Positions 1 through 7,845 of a DNA stretch of 64,000 nt are shown piece by piece. The position numbers and the translations under genes are program-made. This stretch comes from an uncultured Prevotella sp. Its GTDB lineage: Bacteria; Bacteroidota; Bacteroidia; Bacteroidales; Bacteroidaceae. The notes beneath the pieces are model-generated. The model saw only the letters and a program-made list of their open reading frames with translations, had not been told where the DNA came from and made no database searches. Location of the stretch: positions 94,281-158,280 of the forward strand of contig CAJOHJ010000005.1 of assembly GCA_905234265.1 (NCBI GenBank). Reading direction: 5' to 3'. How positions within the stretch are numbered: the first letter of the stretch is position 1; every line of letters begins with the position of its first letter.

Positions 1-236
1 AGCACATACTGCACTGGCTCGTGCTGCATCAGCCTGTCGGCAATGGCACTGAGTGCCGCCAGACTGTCCGGGGGCAGCTCGCGGTCGCGACCCATGTAAA
101 TGTCGGCCAGTGTGATGTGAAAGCACTCCTCGAAGACCATCCGGGCGATGGCTGTTGCCTCGCCATCGGGGTAGATGGCGGACAGCATCTTGCGGACATC
201 ATGGTAGCCCAAAGGGGTGACTGACTGGGTTGACAT
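1..236 (-). CDS. prmC: Release factor glutamine methyltransferase PrmC (HemK), 5' part only
   Basis: The reverse strand reads from an ATG at 236 off the window edge and gives about 78 residues, with no stop inside the window. The reading contains YHDVRKML, then DRLMQHEPVQYVL, which is the end of the helical N-terminal domain of PrmC/HemK just before its QYxLG motif. PrmC methylates the Gln of the GGQ motif in release factors 1 and 2. The SAM-binding and NPPY parts lie outside the window. A TTTG/TACCTTTG promoter ends only 7 bases before the ATG, so the transcript is probably leaderless or nearly so. Divergent from pyrK. Identification rests on the N-terminal domain alone. Confidence 0.75.
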   Translation of the reverse strand, partial: MSTQSVTPLGYHDVRKMLSAIYPDGEATAIARMVFEECFHITLADIYMGRDRELPPDSLAALSAIADRLMQHEPVQYV

Positions 237-243
237 TTCGACA

Positions 244-275
244 CAAAGGTAGTCAGAAGGTGCGACATGGGCAAA
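244..275 (-). promoter_or_regulatory. Promoter of prmC
   Basis: On the reverse strand TTTG (275-272), a 20-base spacer and TACCTTTG (251-244) match the Bacteroidetes housekeeping promoter pattern. The -7 box stands 7 bases before the prmC ATG, leaving almost no 5' leader. Confidence 0.6.
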
Positions 276-324
276 TTTTTCAGCTCTTTTTCAGACAATA
301 ACATTGCTGTGACAGAAAAATGTC

Positions 325-357
325 GTACCTTTGCTAAGAAAATCTTAGCGAAGGTAC
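325..357. repeat. Inverted repeat with a -7-like box on both arms
   Basis: Arms GTACCTTTGCTAAGA and TCTTAGCGAAGGTAC pair with one mismatch around a 3-base loop. Each arm carries a TACCTTTG or TACCTTCG box, so the palindrome could hold two opposing -7 boxes or be an operator. It lies between prmC and pyrK, directly upstream of the dispersed promoter element. Confidence 0.6.
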
Positions 358-420
358 TCACGTTCGGCAAAAAAAGAACGAGTTCTTTTGTTTTGCGCTC
401 GCTTAATCGTACCTTTGCAC
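357..420 (+). promoter_or_regulatory. Dispersed promoter element, copy A (pyrK promoter)
   Basis: Contains TTTG (387-390), a 19-base spacer and TACCTTTG (410-417), a perfect Bacteroidetes promoter that would start transcription about 20 bases before the GTG of pyrK at 444. The whole segment, from CTCACGTTCGGCAAAAAAAG through TGTTTTGCGCTCG to the -7 box, recurs with few changes on the reverse strand at 38790-38853, and its promoter half recurs at 49998-50047. Confidence 0.75.
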
Positions 421-443
421 CAACAATACAAAGCGAAAGAGTC

Positions 444-1217
444 GTGAAGAAATTTCTTTTAGACCTGACAGTGACGGCTGTCGACCGCATCAGCGACAAG
501 CATGTGCTGGTGAGGCTTACCCATGACGACAAGCTGCCCGACATGTTGCCCGGACAGTTTGTTGAGGTGCGCATTGACGGAGAACCGCAGGCATTCCTGC
601 GCCGTCCGATTTCAATAAATTTTGTCGACCGTGCCAATAACGAGCTGTGGCTGCTGGTTGCCATGGTCGGTGCCGGCACCTGCAGGCTGGGGCGTCTCTC
701 CGCAGGCGACAGGCTGAACTGTCTGCTGCCGCTGGGCAACGGCTTCACAGTGCCGGAGACTGGTTGCGGCCGCGTGCTGCTCGTCGGCGGAGGCGTGGGC
801 GTGGCACCGCTGCTCTACCTCGGCGCAAGCCTCAGGGAGCGTGCCATAGAGCCTACTTTCCTGCTTGGCGCACGCACTGCCGCCGACCTCTTGGAGCAAG
901 AGCTGTTCCAGCAGTACGGCCGCCTGTGCATCACCACCGAAGACGGCAGTCTCGGCGAGAAGGGCTTCGTTACCAATCACAGTGTGCTTGGCGAGCAGTT
1001 CGACGACATCTTTACCTGTGGGCCTACGCCCATGATGAAAGCCGTTGCCAGATATGCCCGTGAGCATGGCGTCAGCTGTCAGGCGTCTTTAGAGAACATG
1101 ATGGCCTGCGGACTGGGCGCATGCCTGTGCTGCGTGGAGAAGACCGTTGATGGCAATCTCTGTGTATGCAAGGACGGCCCAGTGTTCGACACTCGCAGGC
1201 TTCTTTGGAATGCATAA
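444..1217 (+). CDS. pyrK: Dihydroorotate dehydrogenase B, electron-transfer subunit PyrK
   Basis: 257 residues from a GTG at 444. The frame is open from an ATG at 267, but the promoter at 387-417 lies inside that extension and PyrK proteins are about 255-260 residues, so 444 is preferred. FAD/NAD ferredoxin-reductase fold: FAD-binding barrel with RRPISI, a glycine-rich nucleotide loop GGGVGVAPLLYL, and a C-terminal [2Fe-2S] cluster region with clustered cysteines (ACGLGACLCC, then CVCKDGP). It passes electrons from the PyrD FMN to NAD+ in UMP synthesis. pyrD follows 40 bases downstream, so the two are co-transcribed. Cytoplasmic. Confidence 0.93.
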   Translation: MKKFLLDLTVTAVDRISDKHVLVRLTHDDKLPDMLPGQFVEVRIDGEPQAFLRRPISINFVDRANNELWLLVAMVGAGTCRLGRLSAGDRLNCLLPLGNGFTVPETGCGRVLLVGGGVGVAPLLYLGASLRERAIEPTFLLGARTAADLLEQELFQQYGRLCITTEDGSLGEKGFVTNHSVLGEQFDDIFTCGPTPMMKAVARYAREHGVSCQASLENMMACGLGACLCCVEKTVDGNLCVCKDGPVFDTRRLLWNA

Positions 1218-1254
1218 TTCATAATGCTTAATGCATAATCACAATTTGTAGACA
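1213..1254. repeat. Short AT-rich tandem repeat between pyrK and pyrD
   Basis: Imperfect repeats of ATGCATAATTCATAATGCTT start at the pyrK stop and fill the pyrK-pyrD gap. A related simple repeat (ATTCACTATTAACTATTCAC) sits upstream of susD-linked genes at 54860-54905. Confidence 0.45.
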
Positions 1255-1257
1255 GAC

Positions 1258-2163
1258 ATGGCAGACTTAAGAGTAGATATAGGAAAATTGGCACTGAAGA
1301 ACCCGGTAATGACTGCATCGGGAACCTTCGGATATGGTTTGGAATTCCAGGACCTGATACCCTTGGACGCACTTGGCGGAATAATCGTCAAGGGAACGAC
1401 GCTGAAGCCGCGCCAAGGCAATGACTATCCGCGCATGGCCGAAACGGCCGGCGGCATGCTCAACTGCGTGGGACTGCAGAACAAGGGCGTCGACTATTTC
1501 TGCACGAACATCTATCCGCAAGTGAAGGACATTGGCACCAATGTCATCGTCAATGTCAGCGGCTCGTCGCCGGAGGACTACGCCGAGTGTGCCGCACGCA
1601 TAGATGCGTTGGACAAGATACCGGCCATAGAGCTGAATATTTCCTGTCCGAATGTCAAGGACGGCGGCATGGCCTTCGGCGTAACCTGTCAGGGAGCCTC
1701 GAGCGTTGTCAAGGCAGTCCGCGAGCGCTATCACAAGACGCTGATAGTGAAGCTGTCGCCAAACGTGACGAACATTGCCGACATTGCGCGCGCCGTAGAG
1801 GATGAGGGCGCCGACAGCGTGTCCCTGATAAACACCCTCATGGGCATGGCCATAGACATTGAGAAGCGCAAGCCCGTGCTGAGCATCAGTACCGGCGGAC
1901 TGAGCGGCCCGTGCGTGAAGCCTGTTGCCTTGCGCATGGTGTGGCAGGTTGCCAAGGCGGTGAAGATACCTGTCGTCGGCTTGGGCGGCATCAGCAGTGC
2001 CACCGATGCCATAGAATTCCTCATGGCAGGAGCTACGGCCATAGAGATAGGCACGGCAAACTTCCTTGACCCTGCGGTGACCGTAAAGGTGCGCGACGGC
2101 ATCTCCCAGTGGCTTGATGCTCATGGCTGTGCATCGGTCAGGGAAATCATCGGCTGCCTGTAA
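1258..2163 (+). CDS. pyrD: Dihydroorotate dehydrogenase B, catalytic subunit PyrD
   Basis: 301 residues, normal length for the class 1B enzyme. Opens with the FMN-binding segment [12 protein letters not shown]. The active-site loop has [11 protein letters not shown], whose Cys is the catalytic base of class 1B enzymes (class 2 uses Ser). Near the C-terminus are [11 protein letters not shown] and [11 protein letters not shown], which bind the FMN phosphate. Oxidises dihydroorotate to orotate and hands electrons to PyrK. Located immediately after pyrK, as is usual. Cytoplasmic. Confidence 0.95.
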   Translation: MADLRVDIGKLALKNPVMTASGTFGYGLEFQDLIPLDALGGIIVKGTTLKPRQGNDYPRMAETAGGMLNCVGLQNKGVDYFCTNIYPQVKDIGTNVIVNVSGSSPEDYAECAARIDALDKIPAIELNISCPNVKDGGMAFGVTCQGASSVVKAVRERYHKTLIVKLSPNVTNIADIARAVEDEGADSVSLINTLMGMAIDIEKRKPVLSISTGGLSGPCVKPVALRMVWQVAKAVKIPVVGLGGISSATDAIEFLMAGATAIEIGTANFLDPAVTVKVRDGISQWLDAHGCASVREIIGCL

Positions 2164-2217
2164 CAGATACCAAGTTATTTTTCTACTTTTACTTAGTCAC
2201 TTGCGGAGCCTTCTTCT

Positions 2218-5200
2218 TCAAGGCCTGACTTGCTTGTAGCAGATGCGCTGGCGGCGCCATGTGTAGATGCAGTGCAGCGTGCCGTCGCGTCCTTGGATGA
2301 TGGCCGGATAGGAATATTGGTCTATCGGGCTGTCCTCCAGTGTAAGCCAGTGCTGCCATGTCTGTCCGTCGTTGCTCAGGGCAATGCTCAGCGGAGTGCG
2401 CGGCCCTTTCTTGGTCAGCGGAAGCGTGGCAAAATTGTTGTAGATGAGGACATGGCGTCCGTCTTGCATGGTTACAGCATCGGTGCCGCTCTGGTTGTTC
2501 TCGACGTCCGACAGAGTCACCGGCGTCCATGACATTCCGCCGTCGCTGCTGTAGCTGGTGGCCAGTCGCGCATTGTGAGTGCGCATCAGCACCTGCAGAC
2601 GGCCATCCTTAAGTTTCAGTATCGAGGGCTGTATGCAGTCAATGGGGTGAGGCTGATTGTCGTCGGTCTTCACGGCTTCCGTCGACGGCACTGCCACGTA
2701 TGTCCATTTCAAGTCCTTTACAGGCTTTCCGCTCTTCCAGAGGCCGTCGCCCATGTCCATCACTTCCATGTGGAACCGCCAGCCGTTGCCTTCCGTCGAC
2801 GAGCCGCAGAGCAGACGGTTGCCAACTATTTCCGGCTTGTTTTTTATTGGTCCGAGAAATGCGCGACCTTCGCTGTCGAAGGGCAGAGGCTCTTTGTTGC
2901 TCCATGTCCTGCCGCCGTCCTTTGAGCGGGTGAGCCATCCGGTCCAGTCGCCTACCGTAGTGCCAATCTTGAAGAACAGCCACAGCTCGCCATTAGGCAT
3001 TTCCATCAGCACCGGGTTCCAGCAGGCTTTGCGCTTCAGCGATGCAGGAATGCCGGCAAGGCATGTGGTCTTGGTGAGATAGTCGTAGGTGGAGCCATTT
3101 GGCGCGCTGATAGTGCGGCGTACATGTTTGGGCAGCAGGTCGAGGCGAATGGGGCCAGCGGTGGCCGGCGTGGTGTCGTCGTTCAGTCCGGAGAGTCCCA
3201 TAAGTTTGGCATTGGAGTCATTGAGGTCAAGCACGCCGTCGGCGGCCAGTATAGGTGCCGACCACTCATTGCTGCCGCTCTTCTTGATGTTCACCCAGAT
3301 GCAGACATCCGGGTCACGCTCGTGAGTGCCTCCGAAATAGGCTGCCACGAGGTCGCCCTTCCTGGTCTCTACGATGGTAGATGCGTGAGCCTCCGGGAAG
3401 ATGGTGTGATTATATAGGAATTCGTCTTTCAGAATGCTTGGCGACGCCGTAGGGATATCAACGCTGAAGTCGTAAGAACCGGAACTTACCAGTTCCACCT
3501 TGCCATTTGGCAGGCAGACTTCCGCAGTGGTGTTGCTGGGTATCTCAACGTGCCAGTCGACGTGCTGCAGCGACTTCTTCCAGTTGCTGACCACGCGGCC
3601 GTAGGGCGTGTCGTAGCTGCATTTCACCCAGTCGCAGTCCTGTATTTCGAACGACGGCTTCAGCGTCAGGCGTCCGCAGTCTCTCCAGAATGCTTGTCCG
3701 GCCGGCTGTTGCTTGATGCCGCCCAGATACTGATAGCACCACGTCAGCAAGTCGCCGAGCAGCATGACGTGATTGCCGCTGTTCATCTTGGGAGAAGCCT
3801 TGTCGCCGTTCCAGAGCTCCCAGATGGTGGTGGCACCCTGCTCGGCCATGTAGCCCCATGACGGATAGCTCTTCTGTGTTGCCAAGAGGTAGGCCACGTC
3901 GGCAAAGCCGTTGTCGCTGAGTGTGCGCAGCAGCCAGGAGATGCCGATGACGCCGCACGAAACATGCCCCTTGTTCTTGATACAGATGTTGTCGACAATC
4001 TGTCTGACGACGTCGCTCTTGCAGTCGTCGGGAACGATGCCCAGGGCCAGCGGCAGGATGTTGGCCGTCACGGTGTTGTTGCCGTAGAACACGCTGTCGG
4101 GATAAAGCACATGTCCCGGGCGCGGCGAAGTGCCGCGGCGGACGGTGAGGAAGCGCTTGTTGAAAGCCTCCGTCATCTGCTCGCGGATGGGCTTCCACAG
4201 CTCAGGCTCGCAGCCCCACTGCTCCATGAGCTGCAGTGTGCGGATGATGTAGGCAGTAGACATCAGCGAACCGTCGGTGATGCGGTCGGGGTCCTTGGCG
4301 TTAATCATTGTCAGTTTTTCTGGCGGCGGACACCAGTCGCCGTAGCGGTCTTTCTGGATTATTCCGCCACGTCCGTACTCGCTGATGATGTGTTGCACCC
4401 ATTTCTTGATGTGCGGGTAGCAGTCGTCGACAGGCTTGCGGTTGCCGTACTGCCTCCAGAGCATGTCGCACGTGAAGGGCAGTGCGGCAGGCCACGTGAC
4501 GTTGTCGCTGTAGTAGTTCCAGAACGACGGAGCCACGTCGGGAATGCAGCCGTCGGTGCGCTGGGCTTCGCAGATGTCGCGCATCCACTTGGTGTACAGG
4601 CGCTCGTTGTTGAAGAGATAGCTCTCGCCGAGGCTGCCCATTGTGCGGTCGCCGAGCCATGGCTGCCGCTCGTCGCGCTGCGGACAGTCGACGGGCATTC
4701 CCTTATAGTTGTCGATGATGCCCCACCAGGCGTTGCGCACAACCTTGTTAAGAATGGTGTCGGAGCATTCGAAGGTTCCTGCCGTCTGCATGTCGTCGGC
4801 CACCAGTTCAGCCTCGAAGTCGGCTTTCGTGGCATTCTTCAGCCCGATGACCTCAGCATAGCGGAAACCATGATAGACAAACGTAGGCGCCCACCAGCGG
4901 CCGTCGCCTTCAAGTCCGTTGCAGACGTAGACGTCGGTGGAATAGGCGTTGCGGAAGTTCTCGCGGTAGAGAGTGCCGTCGGCATTCAGCTTCTCGGCGT
5001 AGACAATGCGTATGGTGTCGCCCTTCTGTCCGCGCATGCGCACCTTCAGCCATCCGGCAATGTTCTGCCCCAGGTCTACTACGTTCTGCCGCAGCGCAAT
5101 GGGCTGCAGCTTCTTCAGAACCTTCATTCCGGGCGTCATCTGCGCACGCAGGAAAGCCTGCGGAATGTCCGTGCGCTCGGCTTTCAGCCACGAGGAGTCG

Positions 5201-6189
5201 TCGTAGCCCACTTCGCTCCATCCCTTCATCTCCCGACGGGCGTCATACTCCTCGCCGTCGTACTCGTTGTTGGCGCGGATGGGGCCGCTGGCTGTAATCT
5301 TCCAGCCTTTGTCGTCGGTCTGCAGACGCTGTGTGGAGCCGTCCTCGTATTCCACGATGACGTTGATGCGGCACTTGGGGTAGCCGAAGGTATGTATCTT
5401 GTAGGGCTTGTGCTGCTGCATGGGAAACAGGCGGCCGTTGCCCAGGGCGATGCCGAGGCAGAGATGAGAGGTGAGAGGTGAGAGGTGAGAGGTGAGAGTG
5501 CTGGTGATGTCGTAGGTGTTATAATAGATGGTCTTGCGATAGTCAGACGGAACGGGCTGCAGCACACCGTCGCCCATGCGACGGCCGTTGACGTAGAATT
5601 CATGCAGCCCGATGCCGGCAACGTATGCAGTGGCGCGGCGGACGGCCTTGTCCTTCAGCTGGAATTCCTTGCGCAAGTAGCGGGCAGCCATGCGTGTGTG
5701 CATGCCGCGCTGCTCGCCGGGCATCATCTGTTCCAGGCCTATCCAATAGCCGCTCCACTTGGCCTCGCTGAGCAGTGCTACGTGGAATGAGCCGCCGTCG
5801 GTCCATTCGCTCTCGCCCTTGCTGGTGTAGACCTTCACCTGCCACGACAGCGTCTGGCTGCTCCTGAGCGGCTTGCCCTTGTACTCGACCCACAGCTGCT
5901 GGCTGGCAGGCACCTTGCCGGAGTTCCACACCTCGGTGTCGCCATCCTTGACGACGATGTGGTAGGCCTCCTGCTGAACGGCCTGCTGGTCGGACGTGAT
6001 CTGCCACGAGAAGCGCGGCACGTCGGTGTCGATGTATTGCGGCGCAGGCAGGTTTTCCACGCGCAGTGCCGTCACGCCCACCGGCGGCTTCTTGGCCGAC
6101 GGTTTCTTGGCCTGCAGCGGCAGGGCGGTTGCCAGCATCAGCACTGCTGAGGATAGAAGAAGAATTGCTGTCCGTGTGTGTTGTCTCAT
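2218..6189 (-). CDS. Secreted GH78 alpha-L-rhamnosidase fused to a sialidase-like beta-propeller
   Basis: 1323 residues with a signal peptide (about 1-27, ending LQAKK). Residues ~35-900 form a GH78 rhamnosidase: FN3-like and N-terminal sandwich domains, then the (alpha/alpha)6 barrel with the general-acid segment DCPQRDERQPWLGD near 497 and the base region TTIWELWNGD near 789. Residues ~916-1323 are a second enzyme-like domain of the BNR/sialidase superfamily, with FPEAHASTIVE at its start and Asp-box-like turns SKDGGRTW, SSDGGMSW and SNDGQTW. The propeller's substrate cannot be told; sialidase activity is not implied. Near residue 227 an in-frame 7-bp microsatellite encodes TSHLSPLTSHL. First of three minus-strand glycanases, probably acting on rhamnose-containing pectin side chains. 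Confidence 0.88.
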   Translation of the reverse strand: MRQHTRTAILLLSSAVLMLATALPLQAKKPSAKKPPVGVTALRVENLPAPQYIDTDVPRFSWQITSDQQAVQQEAYHIVVKDGDTEVWNSGKVPASQQLWVEYKGKPLRSSQTLSWQVKVYTSKGESEWTDGGSFHVALLSEAKWSGYWIGLEQMMPGEQRGMHTRMAARYLRKEFQLKDKAVRRATAYVAGIGLHEFYVNGRRMGDGVLQPVPSDYRKTIYYNTYDITSTLTSHLSPLTSHLCLGIALGNGRLFPMQQHKPYKIHTFGYPKCRINVIVEYEDGSTQRLQTDDKGWKITASGPIRANNEYDGEEYDARREMKGWSEVGYDDSSWLKAERTDIPQAFLRAQMTPGMKVLKKLQPIALRQNVVDLGQNIAGWLKVRMRGQKGDTIRIVYAEKLNADGTLYRENFRNAYSTDVYVCNGLEGDGRWWAPTFVYHGFRYAEVIGLKNATKADFEAELVADDMQTAGTFECSDTILNKVVRNAWWGIIDNYKGMPVDCPQRDERQPWLGDRTMGSLGESYLFNNERLYTKWMRDICEAQRTDGCIPDVAPSFWNYYSDNVTWPAALPFTCDMLWRQYGNRKPVDDCYPHIKKWVQHIISEYGRGGIIQKDRYGDWCPPPEKLTMINAKDPDRITDGSLMSTAYIIRTLQLMEQWGCEPELWKPIREQMTEAFNKRFLTVRRGTSPRPGHVLYPDSVFYGNNTVTANILPLALGIVPDDCKSDVVRQIVDNICIKNKGHVSCGVIGISWLLRTLSDNGFADVAYLLATQKSYPSWGYMAEQGATTIWELWNGDKASPKMNSGNHVMLLGDLLTWCYQYLGGIKQQPAGQAFWRDCGRLTLKPSFEIQDCDWVKCSYDTPYGRVVSNWKKSLQHVDWHVEIPSNTTAEVCLPNGKVELVSSGSYDFSVDIPTASPSILKDEFLYNHTIFPEAHASTIVETRKGDLVAAYFGGTHERDPDVCIWVNIKKSGSNEWSAPILAADGVLDLNDSNAKLMGLSGLNDDTTPATAGPIRLDLLPKHVRRTISAPNGSTYDYLTKTTCLAGIPASLKRKACWNPVLMEMPNGELWLFFKIGTTVGDWTGWLTRSKDGGRTWSNKEPLPFDSEGRAFLGPIKNKPEIVGNRLLCGSSTEGNGWRFHMEVMDMGDGLWKSGKPVKDLKWTYVAVPSTEAVKTDDNQPHPIDCIQPSILKLKDGRLQVLMRTHNARLATSYSSDGGMSWTPVTLSDVENNQSGTDAVTMQDGRHVLIYNNFATLPLTKKGPRTPLSIALSNDGQTWQHWLTLEDSPIDQYSYPAIIQGRDGTLHCIYTWRRQRICYKQVRP
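5467..5500. repeat. In-frame GAGAGGT microsatellite inside the GH78 gene
   Basis: Four to five head-to-tail copies of the 7-mer GAGAGGT. On the coding strand it reads LTSHLSPLTSHL, in the N-terminal sandwich domain where homologues carry an ordinary loop. The same repeat type occurs in frame at 28957-29010 and at 41921-41950. Confidence 0.8.
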
Positions 6190-6312
6190 TATCTCTGCGT
6201 GTTATGAAATTATCTCCGTAAGAAAAAAAAATATCTCTGCGAGTTACGAAATTATCTCTGCATGTTACGAAAATATCTCTGCGAGATAATTTTTTATCTC
6301 ACAGAGATATTC
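6188..6312. repeat. Dispersed ~21-bp repeat, locus 1
   Basis: About five units close to ATTATCTCTGCATGTTACGA, ending in the palindrome GAGATAATTTTTTATCTC. Fills the gap between the GH140-like gene and the start of the GH78-propeller gene. Same family as loci at 14563, 25263, 34756, 39113 and 52930. Confidence 0.85.
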
Positions 6313-6323
6313 TGCCGGGTGGC

Positions 6324-7826
6324 TTATTCGTTCAGGTCGCGCTCCTTCTCCTTGTATCCGTCGGGCGACAGTTCGGTCTGTTCCTTGGCAAGATAGTTCT
6401 TTGTGGCGTCGACGGCTATCAGAACGCCGTCCTCGACGCGTCCTGTCTGCGGATGGTAGCGGAAGGTCATCACCTTTGAGTCGTATTCGCCAAGGTATTT
6501 CAGCTGTCCCGTGGCAGCCGTCATCCACCAGACGTTCTTCTTCGAGCCACTGATTTTCGTAAGGTCCAGCTTCATCTGGTTGCCGTTGTAGTTGTACACC
6601 AGCAGGTAGTCTGTGCCGCGTGTGGCGATGAGACGGTTGTACTGCTCGCCGTTGTCGAGTATGACGCTCTGGTCTGGCACGCGCTCGAAATAGGGGAACG
6701 AGAGGATGAGGCGCTTCAGATACTGCATCTGCGAGAAACCGGGGTCTTTAAGTCCCTGATACCATGCCTTCACGTCGCCGGCATCGCCGTAGCTTGTGGG
6801 ATAGCCGGGCTTCAGCATCTGCATGATGGCATTGTGGCCGTAGGTGTGGCCGCACGAGCCGGCAAACACGCTCCAGTAGGCATAGCGGCGCACGTCGTAG
6901 TCCTGCCAGCGGCCCTCGTTGGGGTCGTGCAGGCCCATGGGGATGTCTTCGTAGGACGGCTCGGCGTCAAGTACGGGCTTGACGGGGTTGAACTTCCATG
7001 TGGAGTCTACATACATCCAGTTGTCCTCCTCGGTGTTGTCGGGAATGGGGTAGTCGGCATTGCCCATGCGCTGACCGTAGCGGCGGTGGCCGCTCTGGAA
7101 TGTGTGGAAGTCAATCCACTTGGCCTGGCTCCACCATTTGGCCGACGTGTAGCGGCCGCGCGGATGGTAGGTCATCAGATGCTTCTTGTCGATGGACTTG
7201 ATGGTGGTGGCAAGCGTCTCCCACACTTCGGGCTTTATGTCGCCCTGAATGTCGCCGCCCATGAACCAGATGATGTTCGGCTTCGACTTGTAGCGGTTGG
7301 CAAGGAATGTGCCGTAGCGCCTGGCATCGTCGACGGTAAGCTTGCCGTCCTTCACAAGACCGCCCCAGATGCACACCATGCCGATGTACAAGCCGTGCTG
7401 GGCGGCCATGTCTACGATGTAGTCCATGTGGTCCCAATAGGAATAGGCCGGAGTGCCGGCATTCCTGCCGCCGGCCGGCTTGCCTGACTTGGCAGGCGTG
7501 AAGATGTCCATGTCCCACCCGTTGATGTTCGACGGCTGTCCGTAGATGTTGATGGCCGGCACGCCGTCGATGGTCTGCACCTGCACGACATTAAATCCTG
7601 CCTTGGCAACGCTCTGCAGATACCACTCTGCCTCGGCGCGGTCAAGCCGCTCGGGCAGCAGCCATCCGGTCTCGCCGAGCCAGAAGAATGGCTGGCCGTT
7701 CTCAAACTGCAGGAACCGCTGGTTTTCTGACACTTGTAGTCTTCCGTTCTTCCATGGCTTGTCGGCAGCCTGCATGCTGAGGGTTGCCAACAGTGAAAGG
7801 ATAGTGGTTAGTAGTGCTGTCTTCAT
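6324..7826 (-). CDS. GH140-like (DUF4038) secreted glycosidase
   Basis: 500 residues from the ATG at 7826. The frame is open to 7880, but a signal peptide (MKTALLTTILSLLATLSMQA) begins at 7826. The body is a TIM-barrel of the DUF4038/GH140 type: FENGQPFFWLGETGW, NVVQVQTIDG, IIWFMGGDIQGD (candidate catalytic Asp) and VLDAEPSYED (candidate Glu), followed by a C-terminal beta-sandwich. GH140 was defined by an apiosidase acting on rhamnogalacturonan II, so a pectin side-chain role fits the flanking GH78 genes, but family members differ in specificity. 135 bases separate it from the next minus-strand gene, filled by a dispersed repeat; 19 bases lie between its start and the end of the upstream GH78 gene. 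Confidence 0.82.
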   Translation of the reverse strand: MKTALLTTILSLLATLSMQAADKPWKNGRLQVSENQRFLQFENGQPFFWLGETGWLLPERLDRAEAEWYLQSVAKAGFNVVQVQTIDGVPAINIYGQPSNINGWDMDIFTPAKSGKPAGGRNAGTPAYSYWDHMDYIVDMAAQHGLYIGMVCIWGGLVKDGKLTVDDARRYGTFLANRYKSKPNIIWFMGGDIQGDIKPEVWETLATTIKSIDKKHLMTYHPRGRYTSAKWWSQAKWIDFHTFQSGHRRYGQRMGNADYPIPDNTEEDNWMYVDSTWKFNPVKPVLDAEPSYEDIPMGLHDPNEGRWQDYDVRRYAYWSVFAGSCGHTYGHNAIMQMLKPGYPTSYGDAGDVKAWYQGLKDPGFSQMQYLKRLILSFPYFERVPDQSVILDNGEQYNRLIATRGTDYLLVYNYNGNQMKLDLTKISGSKKNVWWMTAATGQLKYLGEYDSKVMTFRYHPQTGRVEDGVLIAVDATKNYLAKEQTELSPDGYKEKERDLNE

Positions 7827-7845
7827 TGTCTTAAAGTATGCTTTT

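Noticed and set aside
267..443. N-terminal extension of PyrK from the ATG at 267
   Set aside because: The extension contains the promoter (387-417) and an inverted repeat, and would make PyrK ~60 residues too long. GTG at 444 is a better start.
3964..5481. 505-codon plus-strand ORF inside the GH78-propeller gene
   Set aside because: Antisense to conserved rhamnosidase motifs, no domain, and low-complexity Val/Ala/Asp composition typical of a shadow frame.
5996..6289. 97-codon plus-strand ORF ending in repeated EIISACYENISA peptides
   Set aside because: The repeated peptide is just a translation of the dispersed 21-bp DNA repeat and the rest is antisense to the GH78 gene.
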